This document shows, piece by piece, positions 8,145 through 16,744 of a stretch of 64,000 nucleotides of DNA. The stretch is from Solirubrobacterales bacterium (GTDB lineage Bacteria > Actinomycetota > Thermoleophilia > Solirubrobacterales > 70-9). The stretch is taken from contig JADJRQ010000002.1 in the NCBI GenBank assembly GCA_016712175.1, positions 1 to 64,000 on the forward strand, read 5' to 3'. A program made the translations under genes and the position numbers. A model generated the notes under the pieces. That model worked only from the letters and a program-made list of their open reading frames with translations. It ran no database searches and was not told the origin of the DNA. Every line of letters begins with the position of its first letter. The stretch's first letter is position 1.

Positions 8145-9032
8145 ATGAACCCAACCCCCTCGAGTCAAGCCCCGATCACCGCGAGGATCTTCACCGATCC
8201 CGCATGTCCCTACGGCTATTCCGCGAGTCCGTGGCTCCGGGCCGTCGAATGGCGCTACCGCGACCAGATCGAATGGCAGCTCGTGACGATCACTCTCTGG
8301 GAGCCGAACAAACCATCGAAGAACACGACGATCCGGTCCGCGGATCACTGGATCGACCTCCGCGAACGTTACGGCATGCCGTTCGTAGCCGAGCCGAAAC
8401 TTCGTCCAATTACCACTGAGCGAGCCTGCCAGGCAATCGTCGCCTCCCGGCTGATTCAGCCCGGAAGCCAGTGGCGTGTGCTGCGCGCCCTCCAGCTGCT
8501 CTTCTTCAACACCCCCCTCCTGCTCGACGACGACGATCAGCTGCGCGCAGCCCTGAGCTCGGTCGAGGGCCTGGAAGCCGACCGCATGGTCGCGTCACTT
8601 GACTCTCCTGAGGTCCAGGCTGCATGGCGGGAAGACTGGAATGAGACCCGGACCGCTGAAAACGGTCCCACCCATTTTCAGGGAAAGTCTTCTGAGACAT
8701 CCGACGGGATCCGATACTCAGCCCCCTCGATCATCTTTTCGTCTGGCGATGGCCGGTGCGAGGCCGGCGGGTTCCAGCCGGTAGAGGTCTACGACGCCGC
8801 CGTCGCCAACCTGAACCCGGGCCTCAAGCGCCACGCTCCCCCCGAATCGCCGCTGGAGGCGCTGGTCCTCTACCCCGGCGGACTCGCGACCCAGGAAATC
8901 GCCCAGATCATGACCGACGGCAACGACGCACCGGACCGTCTCGAAACCGAACACCAGCTGGTGCGTCTGCTCGGCGACCGGAAGGTCAGGCGCATCGCGA
9001 TGGGCAACGACGCGATCTGGCTCGCCGCCTGA
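8145..9032 (+). CDS. DsbA-family (FrnE-like) protein with a single active-site Cys
   Basis: 295 residues from ATG 8145, preceded by CAGGAG. The frame is open further upstream, but this start alone has a good ribosome site and begins just before the thioredoxin-fold strand ITARIFTDPACPYGY. In the FrnE/DsbA group the motif is CPxC; here the second Cys is replaced, leaving C-P-Y-G, so ordinary dithiol exchange is unlikely. An alpha-helical insertion (residues about 40-190) and a cis-Pro strand near SAPSIIF follow, then a C-terminal extension. No signal peptide: cytosolic. It is divergent from the copper operon, which suggests but does not prove a link to thiol or metal stress. Confidence 0.8.
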   Translation: MNPTPSSQAPITARIFTDPACPYGYSASPWLRAVEWRYRDQIEWQLVTITLWEPNKPSKNTTIRSADHWIDLRERYGMPFVAEPKLRPITTERACQAIVASRLIQPGSQWRVLRALQLLFFNTPLLLDDDDQLRAALSSVEGLEADRMVASLDSPEVQAAWREDWNETRTAENGPTHFQGKSSETSDGIRYSAPSIIFSSGDGRCEAGGFQPVEVYDAAVANLNPGLKRHAPPESPLEALVLYPGGLATQEIAQIMTDGNDAPDRLETEHQLVRLLGDRKVRRIAMGNDAIWLAA

Positions 9033-9033
9033 A

Positions 9034-9489
9034 TCAGTCGTCTTCGCCGGCCTTGCCGGGTTCGCCCGCGGAAGACCCTTCACTTTCTTCTTCCCCGCTT
9101 TGGACGTTCGAAGGCGGGAAACTCGCAGGCGGCGCCGTCGTGTCCGGCGGAGAGGTGGTGGCCGGAGGGGTGGTCGACCCTCCGGCCGGTGCCGGGATAC
9201 TGGTGGCCGGGATGCCGGTTGCTGTATCTGCCCCGCCCCGTTCACCGTCAGCCGAGGGCCTCTTCGAATCGGCGTTCCGTCCCGATCGATTTGATCTTGT
9301 CCGGGTGGCGGCGGCCGGATCGAGCGCACTGCCTGCCGAAACCGGCTCCCCCGAAAGCCCCACGGGCTGGCGGGCAAGGTTCCCTGCTGCGAGGGCGATG
9401 GCCAAAGCAAGGACGATGCCGCACACCCCGAGAATGAGCCACTGCCAGAGACCCCAATCCCCCGGGATACGTTCGTCCTGATTGTTCAT
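9034..9489 (-). CDS. membrane-anchored Pro/Thr/Ser-rich protein
   Basis: 151 residues: short cytosolic start, one helix (about 16-38), then a low-complexity exported region of Pro, Thr, Ser, Gly and Glu with no fold motif. It converges on the DsbA-like gene (one base between them) and lies 45 bases after the histidine kinase gene on the same strand, so it may be the last gene of the two-component operon. A stalk-like or wall-spanning protein is a fair guess from composition only. Confidence 0.6.
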   Translation of the reverse strand: MNNQDERIPGDWGLWQWLILGVCGIVLALAIALAAGNLARQPVGLSGEPVSAGSALDPAAATRTRSNRSGRNADSKRPSADGERGGADTATGIPATSIPAPAGGSTTPPATTSPPDTTAPPASFPPSNVQSGEEESEGSSAGEPGKAGEDD

Positions 9490-9534
9490 GGCTATCAGCG
9501 TAGAAGGGCGCGGGTTAGGAGCAGGTAAAGTCCT

Positions 9535-11011
9535 TCAGTCACGGTCGGCTCCGTCACGCCGGGCCCTCGAGAAATCCACAGTCGCTTTCGTCCCGTTTCG
9601 TTCCCTGGATTCGATCGTCACGTCCGCCTTCCACGGACCGGCCAGCTCTCTGGCAATGGCGAGACCGAGGCCGGTTCCGCCCACCCCCTGCCGACCTGTG
9701 CGTCCCCGGGCGAATCGCTCGAATACCAGTTCCTCCTCGTCCGGCTCGACACCGGCACCCTCATCGATGATCCGAATGCCCGAAGGCAAGACCTCGATCT
9801 GGACCGAGCTGCCTTCGGGCGAGTAATTGATCGCGTTCTCGATCAGGGCATCGAGGATGCGATCAAGGTCTGCGCGAGCGCAGAACACGGTGTCGACGTC
9901 TCCTCGTTCCAGTCCCCTCACACGCAGGTCCCGGCCGCCGGAGGCCTTCTCCCATCGCCCCTGGGCTTCCCGAGCGATCTCCTTCAGGTCGAGGATCTCG
10001 CCGGGCACATCGACCTCGCCGGCTCGACTCCAGAACCAGCAGTTCATCAACCATTCTGGAAAGTCGGTCGATCTCCTGAAGCCCGGATGAGAGTTCCTGC
10101 CTGTCTGCCGGATCTTCGGAGTCGTCCCTCAGCCCTTCGATTCTCAGACGAAGACCGGTCAGGGGCGTGCGGAGCTGGTGGGAAGCGCTGGCCACGAAAT
10201 CACCCTGGCTCTTGAGCAGCCGCTCCACCCGGGAGGTCATTTCGTTGAAGGACCGCGCCAGCGAACGCTGCTCCCGGCTTCCGGTCAACTCGGCTGGTTC
10301 ATCGAGACCTCCGGTGGCAAAACGGCGAGCGGTCACTTCCAGCCGCCGGATCGGTCGCGAAATCTGATTCGCGATCACCGCGGCGATGATCAAGGCAAAG
10401 GCAAGTACCAGGAGTGCGAGCAGGCCGAGCCCGAGAAGAGATCGGTTGGTCGTGGCGTCCACAGCGTCGACGCTCTGGGTGATCCTCACGGCACCCGCCA
10501 CACGGTCGCCGATGAAGATCGGATCGGCCGTGGCGAGGATTCTCGTGTCCAGGGTGTCACTTGACCGCTCACGCTGGTCGCTGTTCCCCTCCAGGGCCGC
10601 CGAGAGTTCCGGTCTGGAGCTGTAGTTGCGGCCCACCGTCTCCGGACCGCCGCTGTCGCTCAGCACGATCCCGGAGCCGTCGGCGATGAGAACGCGGCCA
10701 CGGACCGTGTCTGACGCGCTACCCACCAGACGGTCCAACGCTTCGTCGTCCGGCGGCTCGACGAGGCTGCCGGCGCCAGTCGCGACGATTGCCGCCTGAC
10801 TGTGGGCCTGGCTGCGCACTTCATCGTTCACCCGATCCTTGAGACTGAGTGCCAAAGGCAGACCGAGCGCGATCAGGGCCAGAACCAGGACGTATGCGAC
10901 CGCGGCGAGGAGGAGAGTTCTAAGGCTTACGGTCGATCTCCTCCGGAGGGGCGAAACGGAAACCCACGCCCCGAACGGTCTGGATGAAGCGTGATTCCGT
11001 GGCGCTGTCAC
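9535..11011 (-). CDS. sensor histidine kinase, frameshifted in the middle
   Basis: First part (11011 to about 10030): membrane helix, an exported sensor region (about residues 58-175, with TVRGRVLIADGSGIVLSDSG), a second helix, HAMP (NQISRPIRRLE) and the HisKA box SASHQLRTPLTGLRLRIEG with the phospho-His. Second part (about 10030 to 9535, other frame): HATPase with ENAINYSPEGS (N box), DEGAGV, GVGGTGLGLAIAREL. Joining them near 10030 gives LLVLES-AGEVDVPGEIL, a normal order. The start is uncertain: GTG 11011 overlaps the regulator by 92 bases and no better in-frame start is seen. Partner: response regulator immediately upstream. Confidence 0.88.
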
Positions 11012-11648
11012 CGAGCTTCTTCCTCAGAGCCCGGATGTGGACGTCGAGCGTCTTGGTCGAGCCGAACCAGTTGACGTCCCAGACATTCGCCATGAGACCT
11101 TCCCGGGTGACAACCCGGCCGGCGTTCCGAACGAGCTCGGCAAGCAGGTCGAATTCTTTGCGCGAGAGCTTGATCTCTTTGCCCGCGACCTTCGCGGTCC
11201 GCCCCGGTATGTCCACGACCAGATCGTTGATCTCGATCGGGCTCATCCCCGGATCCGGGGTAGCCATCGAAGACCGCCTCAGGATGGCCCGGATCCTGGA
11301 GATCACCTCACGACCACTGAAGGGCTTGACCACGTAGTCGTCGGCCCCAAGCTCGAGTCCCACCACACGGTCGGTCTCGGTACCGCTTGCGGTGAGCATG
11401 AGGATCGGTACATCCGAGCGCCTTCTGATCTCGATGCAGACGTCGCGTCCGTCTCCGTCCGGAAGGCTGAGGTCGAGCAGGACGAAATCGGGGCTGAGCC
11501 TCTCGAAAAGGTCGAGTGCAGCTGCCGCAGTGCGGGCGTTCACCGGCTCGAATCCGGCTTTCTCCAGGGACCTGGTGAACGGCTCCGAGATCGATTCTTC
11601 GTCTTCCACGAAAAGGATCCGCGGTGTGGCACGTTCAGGCGATTCCAT
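10920..11648 (-). CDS. OmpR/PhoB-type response regulator
   Basis: 242 residues. Receiver domain residues 10-122 with acidic pair E15/D16, phospho-acceptor Asp59 in VLLDLSLPDG, and the conserved Lys in DDYVVKPFSG. Winged-helix output domain residues about 140-235 (IKLSRKEFDLLAELVRNAG, then TLDVHIRALRKKLGD). It works with the kinase that follows and overlaps it. The divergent gene at 11792 opens the redox cluster, an obvious candidate target, but no operator repeats were proven. Confidence 0.95.
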   Translation of the reverse strand: MESPERATPRILFVEDEESISEPFTRSLEKAGFEPVNARTAAAALDLFERLSPDFVLLDLSLPDGDGRDVCIEIRRRSDVPILMLTASGTETDRVVGLELGADDYVVKPFSGREVISRIRAILRRSSMATPDPGMSPIEINDLVVDIPGRTAKVAGKEIKLSRKEFDLLAELVRNAGRVVTREGLMANVWDVNWFGSTKTLDVHIRALRKKLGDSATESRFIQTVRGVGFRFAPPEEIDRKP

Positions 11649-11791
11649 CGATCGATCCTACATCCAGGTTCCCGGGACGCCCGAAAGCTTTGCCAAGTGC
11701 TTACCCAAAGCTGGGCTGGCCCTTGAGGGTCGAACAGCAGACTCCCGGCCAACGAATTGGATTTCCCAATCAAGCAGAGGAGTTGGTCCTG

Positions 11792-12262
11792 ATGGAAAAC
11801 ATGAAGCTGAAGGGTGTGGTGTCGGTGACGATGCTCGCGCTGGGCGGCCTGGCCGGCGTCGCGATCAGTTCGAGTGCCGAGAGATCCGACCCGGTGCCCA
11901 CGGCGTCACTCAAGCCCAAGATCCGGACTGAAGTGGTGCGTCGCACGATCCACAAGACGAAGACGGCAAAGCCGGCCAGTGCGCACGTCCAGAGCGCTCC
12001 GGCGGCAGCGGCCCCGGTCGCAAGCACGTACGTCTCGGCCCCGGCCGCCGGCAGCAACGGACCGGCCGTGACCTCATCGAGCGGCTCCGGGGGAAGCGGC
12101 GGCTCTTCGGGTAGCGGCTCCACCGGTGGCGGCAGCTACGAGTCGGACGACGGCCAGGAATCAGAGGGCTACGAGGCTAAAAAAAGCTACGAACCAGAAG
12201 ACAGCTACGAATCAAAAGACAACCATGAGGCCGAAGGCGGCCACGAAGGCGAAGATGACTGA
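11792..12262 (+). CDS. exported protein with acidic Tyr/Glu/Ser repeat tail
   Basis: 156 residues from ATG 11792 with AGAGGAG nine bases upstream. A signal peptide or anchor (about 5-27) is followed by a basic patch (KIRTEVVRRTIHKTKTAK), an Ala/Ser/Gly linker and a tail of roughly six-residue units (SYESDD, GYEAKK, SYEPED, SYESKD, NHEAEG, GHEGED). No known domain. The stop overlaps the ATG of the next gene, so it belongs to the redox cluster. The tail could bind metal or be surface-exposed; that is inference. The basic motif (EVVRRTIHKTK) resembles one in the next protein (ELIVRRIIKRR), hinting at common origin. Confidence 0.7.
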   Translation: MENMKLKGVVSVTMLALGGLAGVAISSSAERSDPVPTASLKPKIRTEVVRRTIHKTKTAKPASAHVQSAPAAAAPVASTYVSAPAAGSNGPAVTSSSGSGGSGGSSGSGSTGGGSYESDDGQESEGYEAKKSYEPEDSYESKDNHEAEGGHEGEDD

Positions 12263-12603
12263 CCGCCCGAAGACCACCCGGCGGCGCAAGCCCTCCCCGG
12301 TCACGGTCTTCGCGGCTTCGGCCGCCATGTTCCTGGCGGCCCTCGGTTTCCCTTGGCTTCCAGTTGGCCCAGGGCCGAGACCCGGCATTCGGCACGAGCG
12401 TGAACGTGGCCGAGAAACCGCAACGGCCCGAACTCATCGTCCGGCGAATCATCAAGCGGCGAGTCGTGACGACGGTCGTGCCGACACCGGTGACGGCGGC
12501 GGCGGCGAGTCCGGTTTCAGGTGCTGCTCCGACCAGCAGCTACTCGGCGCCGGTGGCCGTTGCCGCCCCGGCTCCTGCTCCCGTCGTGTCGGCGAGTTCA
12601 TGA
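12255..12603 (+). CDS. small single-helix membrane protein, frameshifted
   Basis: ATG 12255 lies within the end of the previous gene. MTDRPKTTRRRKPSP leads into a helix (FAASAAMFLAALGF), after which an extra C at about 12351-12353 shifts the frame. In the corrected frame it continues LAQGRDPAFGTSVNV, VVRRIIKRRVV-like basic stretch and an Ala/Pro-rich exported end, stopping at TGA 12601-12603 inside the apbE start. About 115 residues when corrected. No domain known. It resembles the preceding protein in its layout of anchor, basic patch and Ala/Pro tail. Confidence 0.65.
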
Positions 12604-13606
12604 ACGACGCGGACGACATGGAAACCTACGACGAACAGTTCGACGCGATGGGTGCCCGGATCCGGATCATGATCGACCGGCCGTCCGGGAACGGAGTTCC
12701 GGAACCGGCGGAGGCGGGTCGCAGAGCCAGAGATTTCATCCTGGACTTCGACCGGCGACTGTCGAGATTTCGTCCCGACAGTGAATTGACCGCCTTCAAT
12801 CAGGATCCGAGGACGGAAGTACCGGCCTCCAGTCTGCTGCGAACCGCGATTCGGGCGGGACTGTCGGCGGCCGAGCACACCGACGGCCTGGTCGACCCGA
12901 CTCTGGTGGACCAGATCGAAGCGGCCGGCTATCGCCAGTCCAGGGCGGGCATGACGGGAGTGCCGATTCCCGAACTGCTCCTGGACGTGCCGGAGCGGCG
13001 GCCCGCCGAACCCGACCCGGGCTCGGGCTGGCTCGCCTTCGAAGTCGACGACGAGAACGGAGTTGTTCGGAGGCCTCCCGGACTCAGGTTCGACACGGGC
13101 GGCACCGGAAAAGGCCTGGCCGCGGACCTGGTGGCTGATTCACTCGCGGGTATTCCCGTTTCCTGATCAGCTGTGGTGGTGACATCCGAATCGGCGGATC
13201 GGAAGCATCGCGGTTTCCGTATGACGTCCTGGTGGAGCACCCGGCCAGCGGAAACAAGCCTCACCTGTTCAAGCTGGGCTCGGGAGGAATCGCCACTTCC
13301 GGGATCAACTCTCGTGCCTGGCACAAAGCAGATGGCAGTCCCGCCCACCACCTGCTCGACCCTTCTACCGGGGACCCATGCTGGTCGGGGCTCCTCGGCG
13401 CGACGGCCCTTGGCCCAACCTCCCTTGAAGCCGAGACTCTGGCCAAAGCAGCCTTGCTTTCGGGACCCGAAGGCGGCCGTCGGATCCTCTCCCGCTACGG
13501 CGGAATGATCGTCCACGAGAGCAATCGAGTGGAACTGGTGGGTCGAGCCACGATCAGATTGCGTCTTCCCGAAGTTTCCAACGAAGAAAGCACGGCCGCG
13601 GCATGA
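12600..13606 (+). CDS. apbE: ApbE-family FAD:protein FMN transferase, frameshifted
   Basis: ApbE moves FMN from FAD onto a Thr or Ser of target proteins. Family marks: MGARIRI, FDRRLSRFRPDSELTAFNQ, GLVDPTLVDQIEAAGY, RFDTGGTGKGLAADL, then in another frame SCGGDIRIGG, GIATSGINSRAW and HHLLDPSTGDP. The first frame stops at 13166; a missing T in the T-run at about 13159-13161 explains this, and the continuation ends at 13606, giving some 335 residues. No signal peptide. Its ATG overlaps the upstream stop (ATGA), and its end overlaps the cytochrome start. No flavinylation target motif of the S-G-A-T type was found in the window. Confidence 0.9.
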
Positions 13607-14223
13607 GGAACATCGATGAGGTAGTCGCAAGTCATGGTTGGTGGTTGGCCAGCCGGGCCTCGGGCTTGGTCGCCCTGGTTCTCGTGACGATTTCGGTCGC
13701 AATCGGTCTGATGATGGCCAGCAAGCTCGCCCGCCGGCCCGGGATGCCGAGAATCCTCACGGCCATCCACGAGCAGACCGCACTTGCGGGCCTCCTGGCG
13801 ATCGCCGTCCACGGGATAACCCTGATTGGCGATCCCTGGCTCAACCCCGGTGTCAGCGGTGTCCTGGTGCCGTTCTCGATGGACTACAGGCCGATCTGGA
13901 CCGGCCTGGGAACGATCGCCGGAATTCTGGCGATGCTGCTGGGACTCAGCTTTTACGCGAGAAAGAGTTTCGGGGCAAAGAGGTGGCGCAAAGCGCACCG
14001 GGCGACAATCATCGTCTACTTCCTCGCGATCGCTCATACCCTGGGTGCGGGCACGGACGCATCGGCGGTCTGGATGAAGTGGTGGCTGCTGCTGACCACG
14101 CCTCCGATCCTGGCGCTCTTCATCTACCGGGTCAGCGCTCCCTGGCTGCGCCGGCGCAATCGCCCTCGGCCGGGTACGGCGTTGTCCGCCGCCGGCGAGA
14201 TCCCGGGTGGTGAAGGCAGGTGA
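13603..14223 (+). CDS. ferric-reductase-like transmembrane cytochrome b
   Basis: 206 residues, about six membrane helices. Two helices carry His pairs spaced as in ferric reductase/NOX/MsrQ haem domains: H56 and H70 (IHEQTALAGLLAIAVHG), and the pair in AHRATIIVYFLAIAHTLG, 13 apart. These should hold two b haems across the membrane. No flavin or NAD domain is attached; the next gene encodes a separate FAD/NAD protein, which could feed electrons through the ferredoxin. Overlaps apbE by 4 bases. Final acceptor unknown: iron, quinone or oxygen are possible. Confidence 0.85.
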   Translation: MRNIDEVVASHGWWLASRASGLVALVLVTISVAIGLMMASKLARRPGMPRILTAIHEQTALAGLLAIAVHGITLIGDPWLNPGVSGVLVPFSMDYRPIWTGLGTIAGILAMLLGLSFYARKSFGAKRWRKAHRATIIVYFLAIAHTLGAGTDASAVWMKWWLLLTTPPILALFIYRVSAPWLRRRNRPRPGTALSAAGEIPGGEGR

Positions 14224-15428
14224 CCGGCGACGGCGTATTGATAGTCGGTGGCGGACTGGCCGGCCTGCGCTGCGCCCAGACCCTGAGGAAGAAAGGGTTC
14301 GAAGGCACCATCAGGATGGTCTGCCAGGAGCCCTGGGCACCTTACGATCGCCCACCGCTTTCGAAGGCTTACCTGACGGACCGCACCGACTCGATCGACG
14401 TGTCGCTCAAGCCCGATCACTGGTACATGGAAAACGAAATCGAGCTGATCCTGGGGCGCTCGGCGACCGAACTCCAGGTTGACTCGAAGCGGGTGGTCCT
14501 GGACGACTCAACCACTCTTTCCTTCGACCAGCTGTTGATTGCGAGCGGGTCCGCCGCACGATCCCTGCCGGCCCTCGAAGGCTTCGAAAATGTCCATTCG
14601 CTCCGAAACCTCGCCGATGCCCGACGTCTCGGGCAGGCGATCGGCGATGGTGGCCACCTGGCGGTGATCGGGTCCGGCTTCATCGGTCAGGAAGTCGCGG
14701 CATCGGCCCTGGGGCTCGGGGGTCAGGTCACGATCATCGAAGCGATGTCGACTCCCCTGGCACACATACTCGGGGGTGAAGTCGGCCAGCTGATCGGACA
14801 GCTTCACACCGAGCGCGGGATCAACCTGCTGACCGACGCCAAGGTGGAAAGCGCCCGGGGCAACGGTCGGGTCGAGGAGCTGAAGCTGGCTGACGGCAGA
14901 CGGGTGGCCTGCGAAACCGTCGTAGTGGGAATCGGAGTGTTGCCGTCCACCGAATGGCTCCAGGGCAGTGGCCTCGAACTCGACGGGATCATCACCGACA
15001 CGGGCGCCAGGACCCGGATCCCGGGAATCTTCGCGGCCGGCGACCTGACGCGCTCGTTCGATCCGAGGTCCAGCAACTTCAGACGATCGGAACACTGGGA
15101 CTCGGCAGTCCGGCAGGGCCGGGCAGCCGCGCTATCGATGCTGAACGAGCCCGTGCCGCCCCCGGGGCTCCCGAGCTTCTGGAGTGATCAGCACGGATCA
15201 CGGATCCAGTACGTCGGCCACGCCGAGCTCGCGGATCGCGCTGAGATTTCGACTGAAACTGATGAATCGGGGCTATCCGTCCGCTACCTGCATGCCGACC
15301 GGCTGGTTGCCGCACTGGCGATAGACGAACCCCGCGTGATCGCGGCCGCCGCCCGGGCGATCGAGCAAACCGATGGATCAAATACCGAAGAGGAAAGAAG
15401 TGACCATGAACTGCAAAGCAAGAGTTGA
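14220..15428 (+). CDS. FAD/NAD(P)-dependent ferredoxin reductase
   Basis: 402 residues of the BphA4/putidaredoxin-reductase type. FAD-binding GGGLAGLRCAQTLRKKG at the start, APYDRPPLSKAYL, NAD-binding GSGFIGQEVAASALGLG with following acidic IIEA, and the second FAD motif IPGIFAAGDLTRS. The C-terminal domain (about 305-390) is the usual small reductase domain. The GTG start (14220) overlaps the cytochrome stop as GTGA. A ferredoxin gene begins within its last 23 bases. Passes electrons from NAD(P)H to that ferredoxin. Confidence 0.92.
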   Translation: MTGDGVLIVGGGLAGLRCAQTLRKKGFEGTIRMVCQEPWAPYDRPPLSKAYLTDRTDSIDVSLKPDHWYMENEIELILGRSATELQVDSKRVVLDDSTTLSFDQLLIASGSAARSLPALEGFENVHSLRNLADARRLGQAIGDGGHLAVIGSGFIGQEVAASALGLGGQVTIIEAMSTPLAHILGGEVGQLIGQLHTERGINLLTDAKVESARGNGRVEELKLADGRRVACETVVVGIGVLPSTEWLQGSGLELDGIITDTGARTRIPGIFAAGDLTRSFDPRSSNFRRSEHWDSAVRQGRAAALSMLNEPVPPPGLPSFWSDQHGSRIQYVGHAELADRAEISTETDESGLSVRYLHADRLVAALAIDEPRVIAAAARAIEQTDGSNTEEERSDHELQSKS

Positions 15429-15615
15429 CGAAAACAGCTGTAGCGGCCACGGAGACTGTGTCGACGTGGCCCCGACGAACTTCCTCCTGGACGATGATCT
15501 CGCGGAGGTCATTGCGGACGGACCGCTGGAGCTGCTGATCGAAGCGGCAGAAGCCTGTCCGGCCGCCGCCATATCGGTGATCGACCCGTCTTCGGGTGAG
15601 CAGCTCTACCCCTGA
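15406..15615 (+). CDS. small ferredoxin of the CxxHxxC (3Fe-4S) type
   Basis: 69 residues from ATG 15406 with a GAGGAAAGAAG site; a GTG at 15400 is an alternative. Cluster ligands C12, C18 and C51 (CSGHGDC, then ACPAAAI); the second position of the usual four-Cys set is His15. This pattern is known from actinobacterial ferredoxins that serve P450s and carry 3Fe-4S or variable clusters. It overlaps the reductase gene end, so the two surely work together. No P450 is in the window; the haem cytochrome two genes upstream is the nearest possible electron acceptor. Confidence 0.9.
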   Translation: MNCKARVDENSCSGHGDCVDVAPTNFLLDDDLAEVIADGPLELLIEAAEACPAAAISVIDPSSGEQLYP

Positions 15616-16060
15616 AGCAGGGCGACGCCGCTTCTCCTCGCGTCGAACGAAAAGAAGGTGCCGACCCCGCCCGGGTCGACACCTTCCTTTGGTCGAGAGT
15701 CGGACGAGCCGGCGATGAAGCCGGTGCCCGTGACGGCCTTGAGGACCTTCGCTGCCGTGAACGGCGTGTCGAAGGGTCCGTCGGGCGAAATGCCCTTCGG
15801 CGTCGCGTTCTTGAGCACACCGATGACCGAGGCATGACGCGCTTCGATCGTGAGGATCGACGCAGCGGCGGCGGCGACCTTCGGGTCCTTGATGTTCAGG
15901 ACCTGGCCCAGGTAGGCGTGGACTCCCGTGTTCTCGAGCACGAACGCCGTGTCGATGAACTTCCTCCGGGACTTGGTCGTTCCCGTGAATTTCAGGCTCG
16001 GAACCCACGAACACCAAGACCCGCCTAGAGAGCGATCGGAGCCCGCGAAGCAGCCGGATC
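15606..16060 (-). pseudogene. ferritin-like domain protein, 5'-truncated remnant
   Basis: The frame gives KFTGTTKSRRKFIDTAFVLE, NTGVHAYLGQ, AAAASILTIEARHASVIG and a C-terminal part ending in DARRSGVALLQG. These are helices 3-4 and the tail of the ferritin-like (DUF4439/Ferritin_2) proteins common in actinobacteria, usually near 250-300 residues. Helices 1-2 with the first metal ligands, and a signal peptide, are missing: upstream of about 16060 the frame meets a stop, and no matching sequence is seen in the other frames before the next gene. Metal-binding E and H of EARHAS remain. Probably a decayed gene. Confidence 0.65.
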
Positions 16061-16145
16061 AATTCCCGGCCGAAAGTTCAGGGGCAGGGGCATGCGACCG
16101 TGTCGGAACGGACTCGAATCCATGCCAGGACCGGTTCCCCAGTGA

Positions 16146-16517
16146 TCAGGAAACGTGGGTGGTCGCAGTTCTGGCTCCCCCACATCTGATGCCGCCTCCG
16201 GCCGACTTGGCGCCCACCTTGGCGTAGTAGTCGCCTCTTCGCGGTTTGCCGGTGGCAATGCCCCATTTGCCGTTGGCCGATGTGGTTGTCGAACCGATCG
16301 AAGGATCCGACCCCGGAGTCGAGCGGTAGACCGCCACTCTCCGGCCGCCCTTGCACTTGCGGCTGGATCGCAGTTTGCCCGCGAATGAACCCCCGGAAGC
16401 GCCCGAGTAACCCATCTTCAGTCCGGCTGGATAGTTGGTTCCGGCGAGGGCTACGTTGCCGGCGCCGATGGCCAGGAATGTCGCCAGTGTGCCCATCAGG
16501 GCCTTGCGTCTGTTCAT
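16146..16517 (-). CDS. small secreted protein, SH3/Ig-like basic module
   Basis: 123 residues from ATG 16517, chosen because AGGAGG stands six bases upstream; another ATG at 16535 lacks this. A signal peptide MNRRKALMGTLATFLAIG precedes an ALAG cleavage region. The mature part (YPAGLKMGYSG, SSRKCKGGRRVAVYRSTPG, STTTSANGKWGI, RGDYYAKV) matches the repeat-like beta modules seen in many exported Thermoleophilia proteins: Cys-Lys-rich strand, VAVYR, NGKW and YYAKV. Two Cys may pair. Function unknown; likely extracellular. Confidence 0.7.
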   Translation of the reverse strand: MNRRKALMGTLATFLAIGAGNVALAGTNYPAGLKMGYSGASGGSFAGKLRSSRKCKGGRRVAVYRSTPGSDPSIGSTTTSANGKWGIATGKPRRGDYYAKVGAKSAGGGIRCGGARTATTHVS

Positions 16518-16612
16518 GATCCTCCTAGTTTTCATCTGGTCCGACGAATCTAGGAGGAAGCCCGCAAGGGCAGGGCAAGGTGAAGGTAAGCATCAGGAAA
16601 AGCTTGATGCAG

Positions 16613-16686
<74 letters not shown>

Positions 16687-16744
16687 GCGGCGCGATTGTA
16701 TGGAGCGGACCGGTGCCGGGCGGGGGTCGGCGTGTGCCGCCGGT

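Noticed and set aside
11756..11770. ATTGG-ATTTC-CCAAT as an operator for the response regulator
   Set aside because: Only five-base arms and no second copy; too weak to list.
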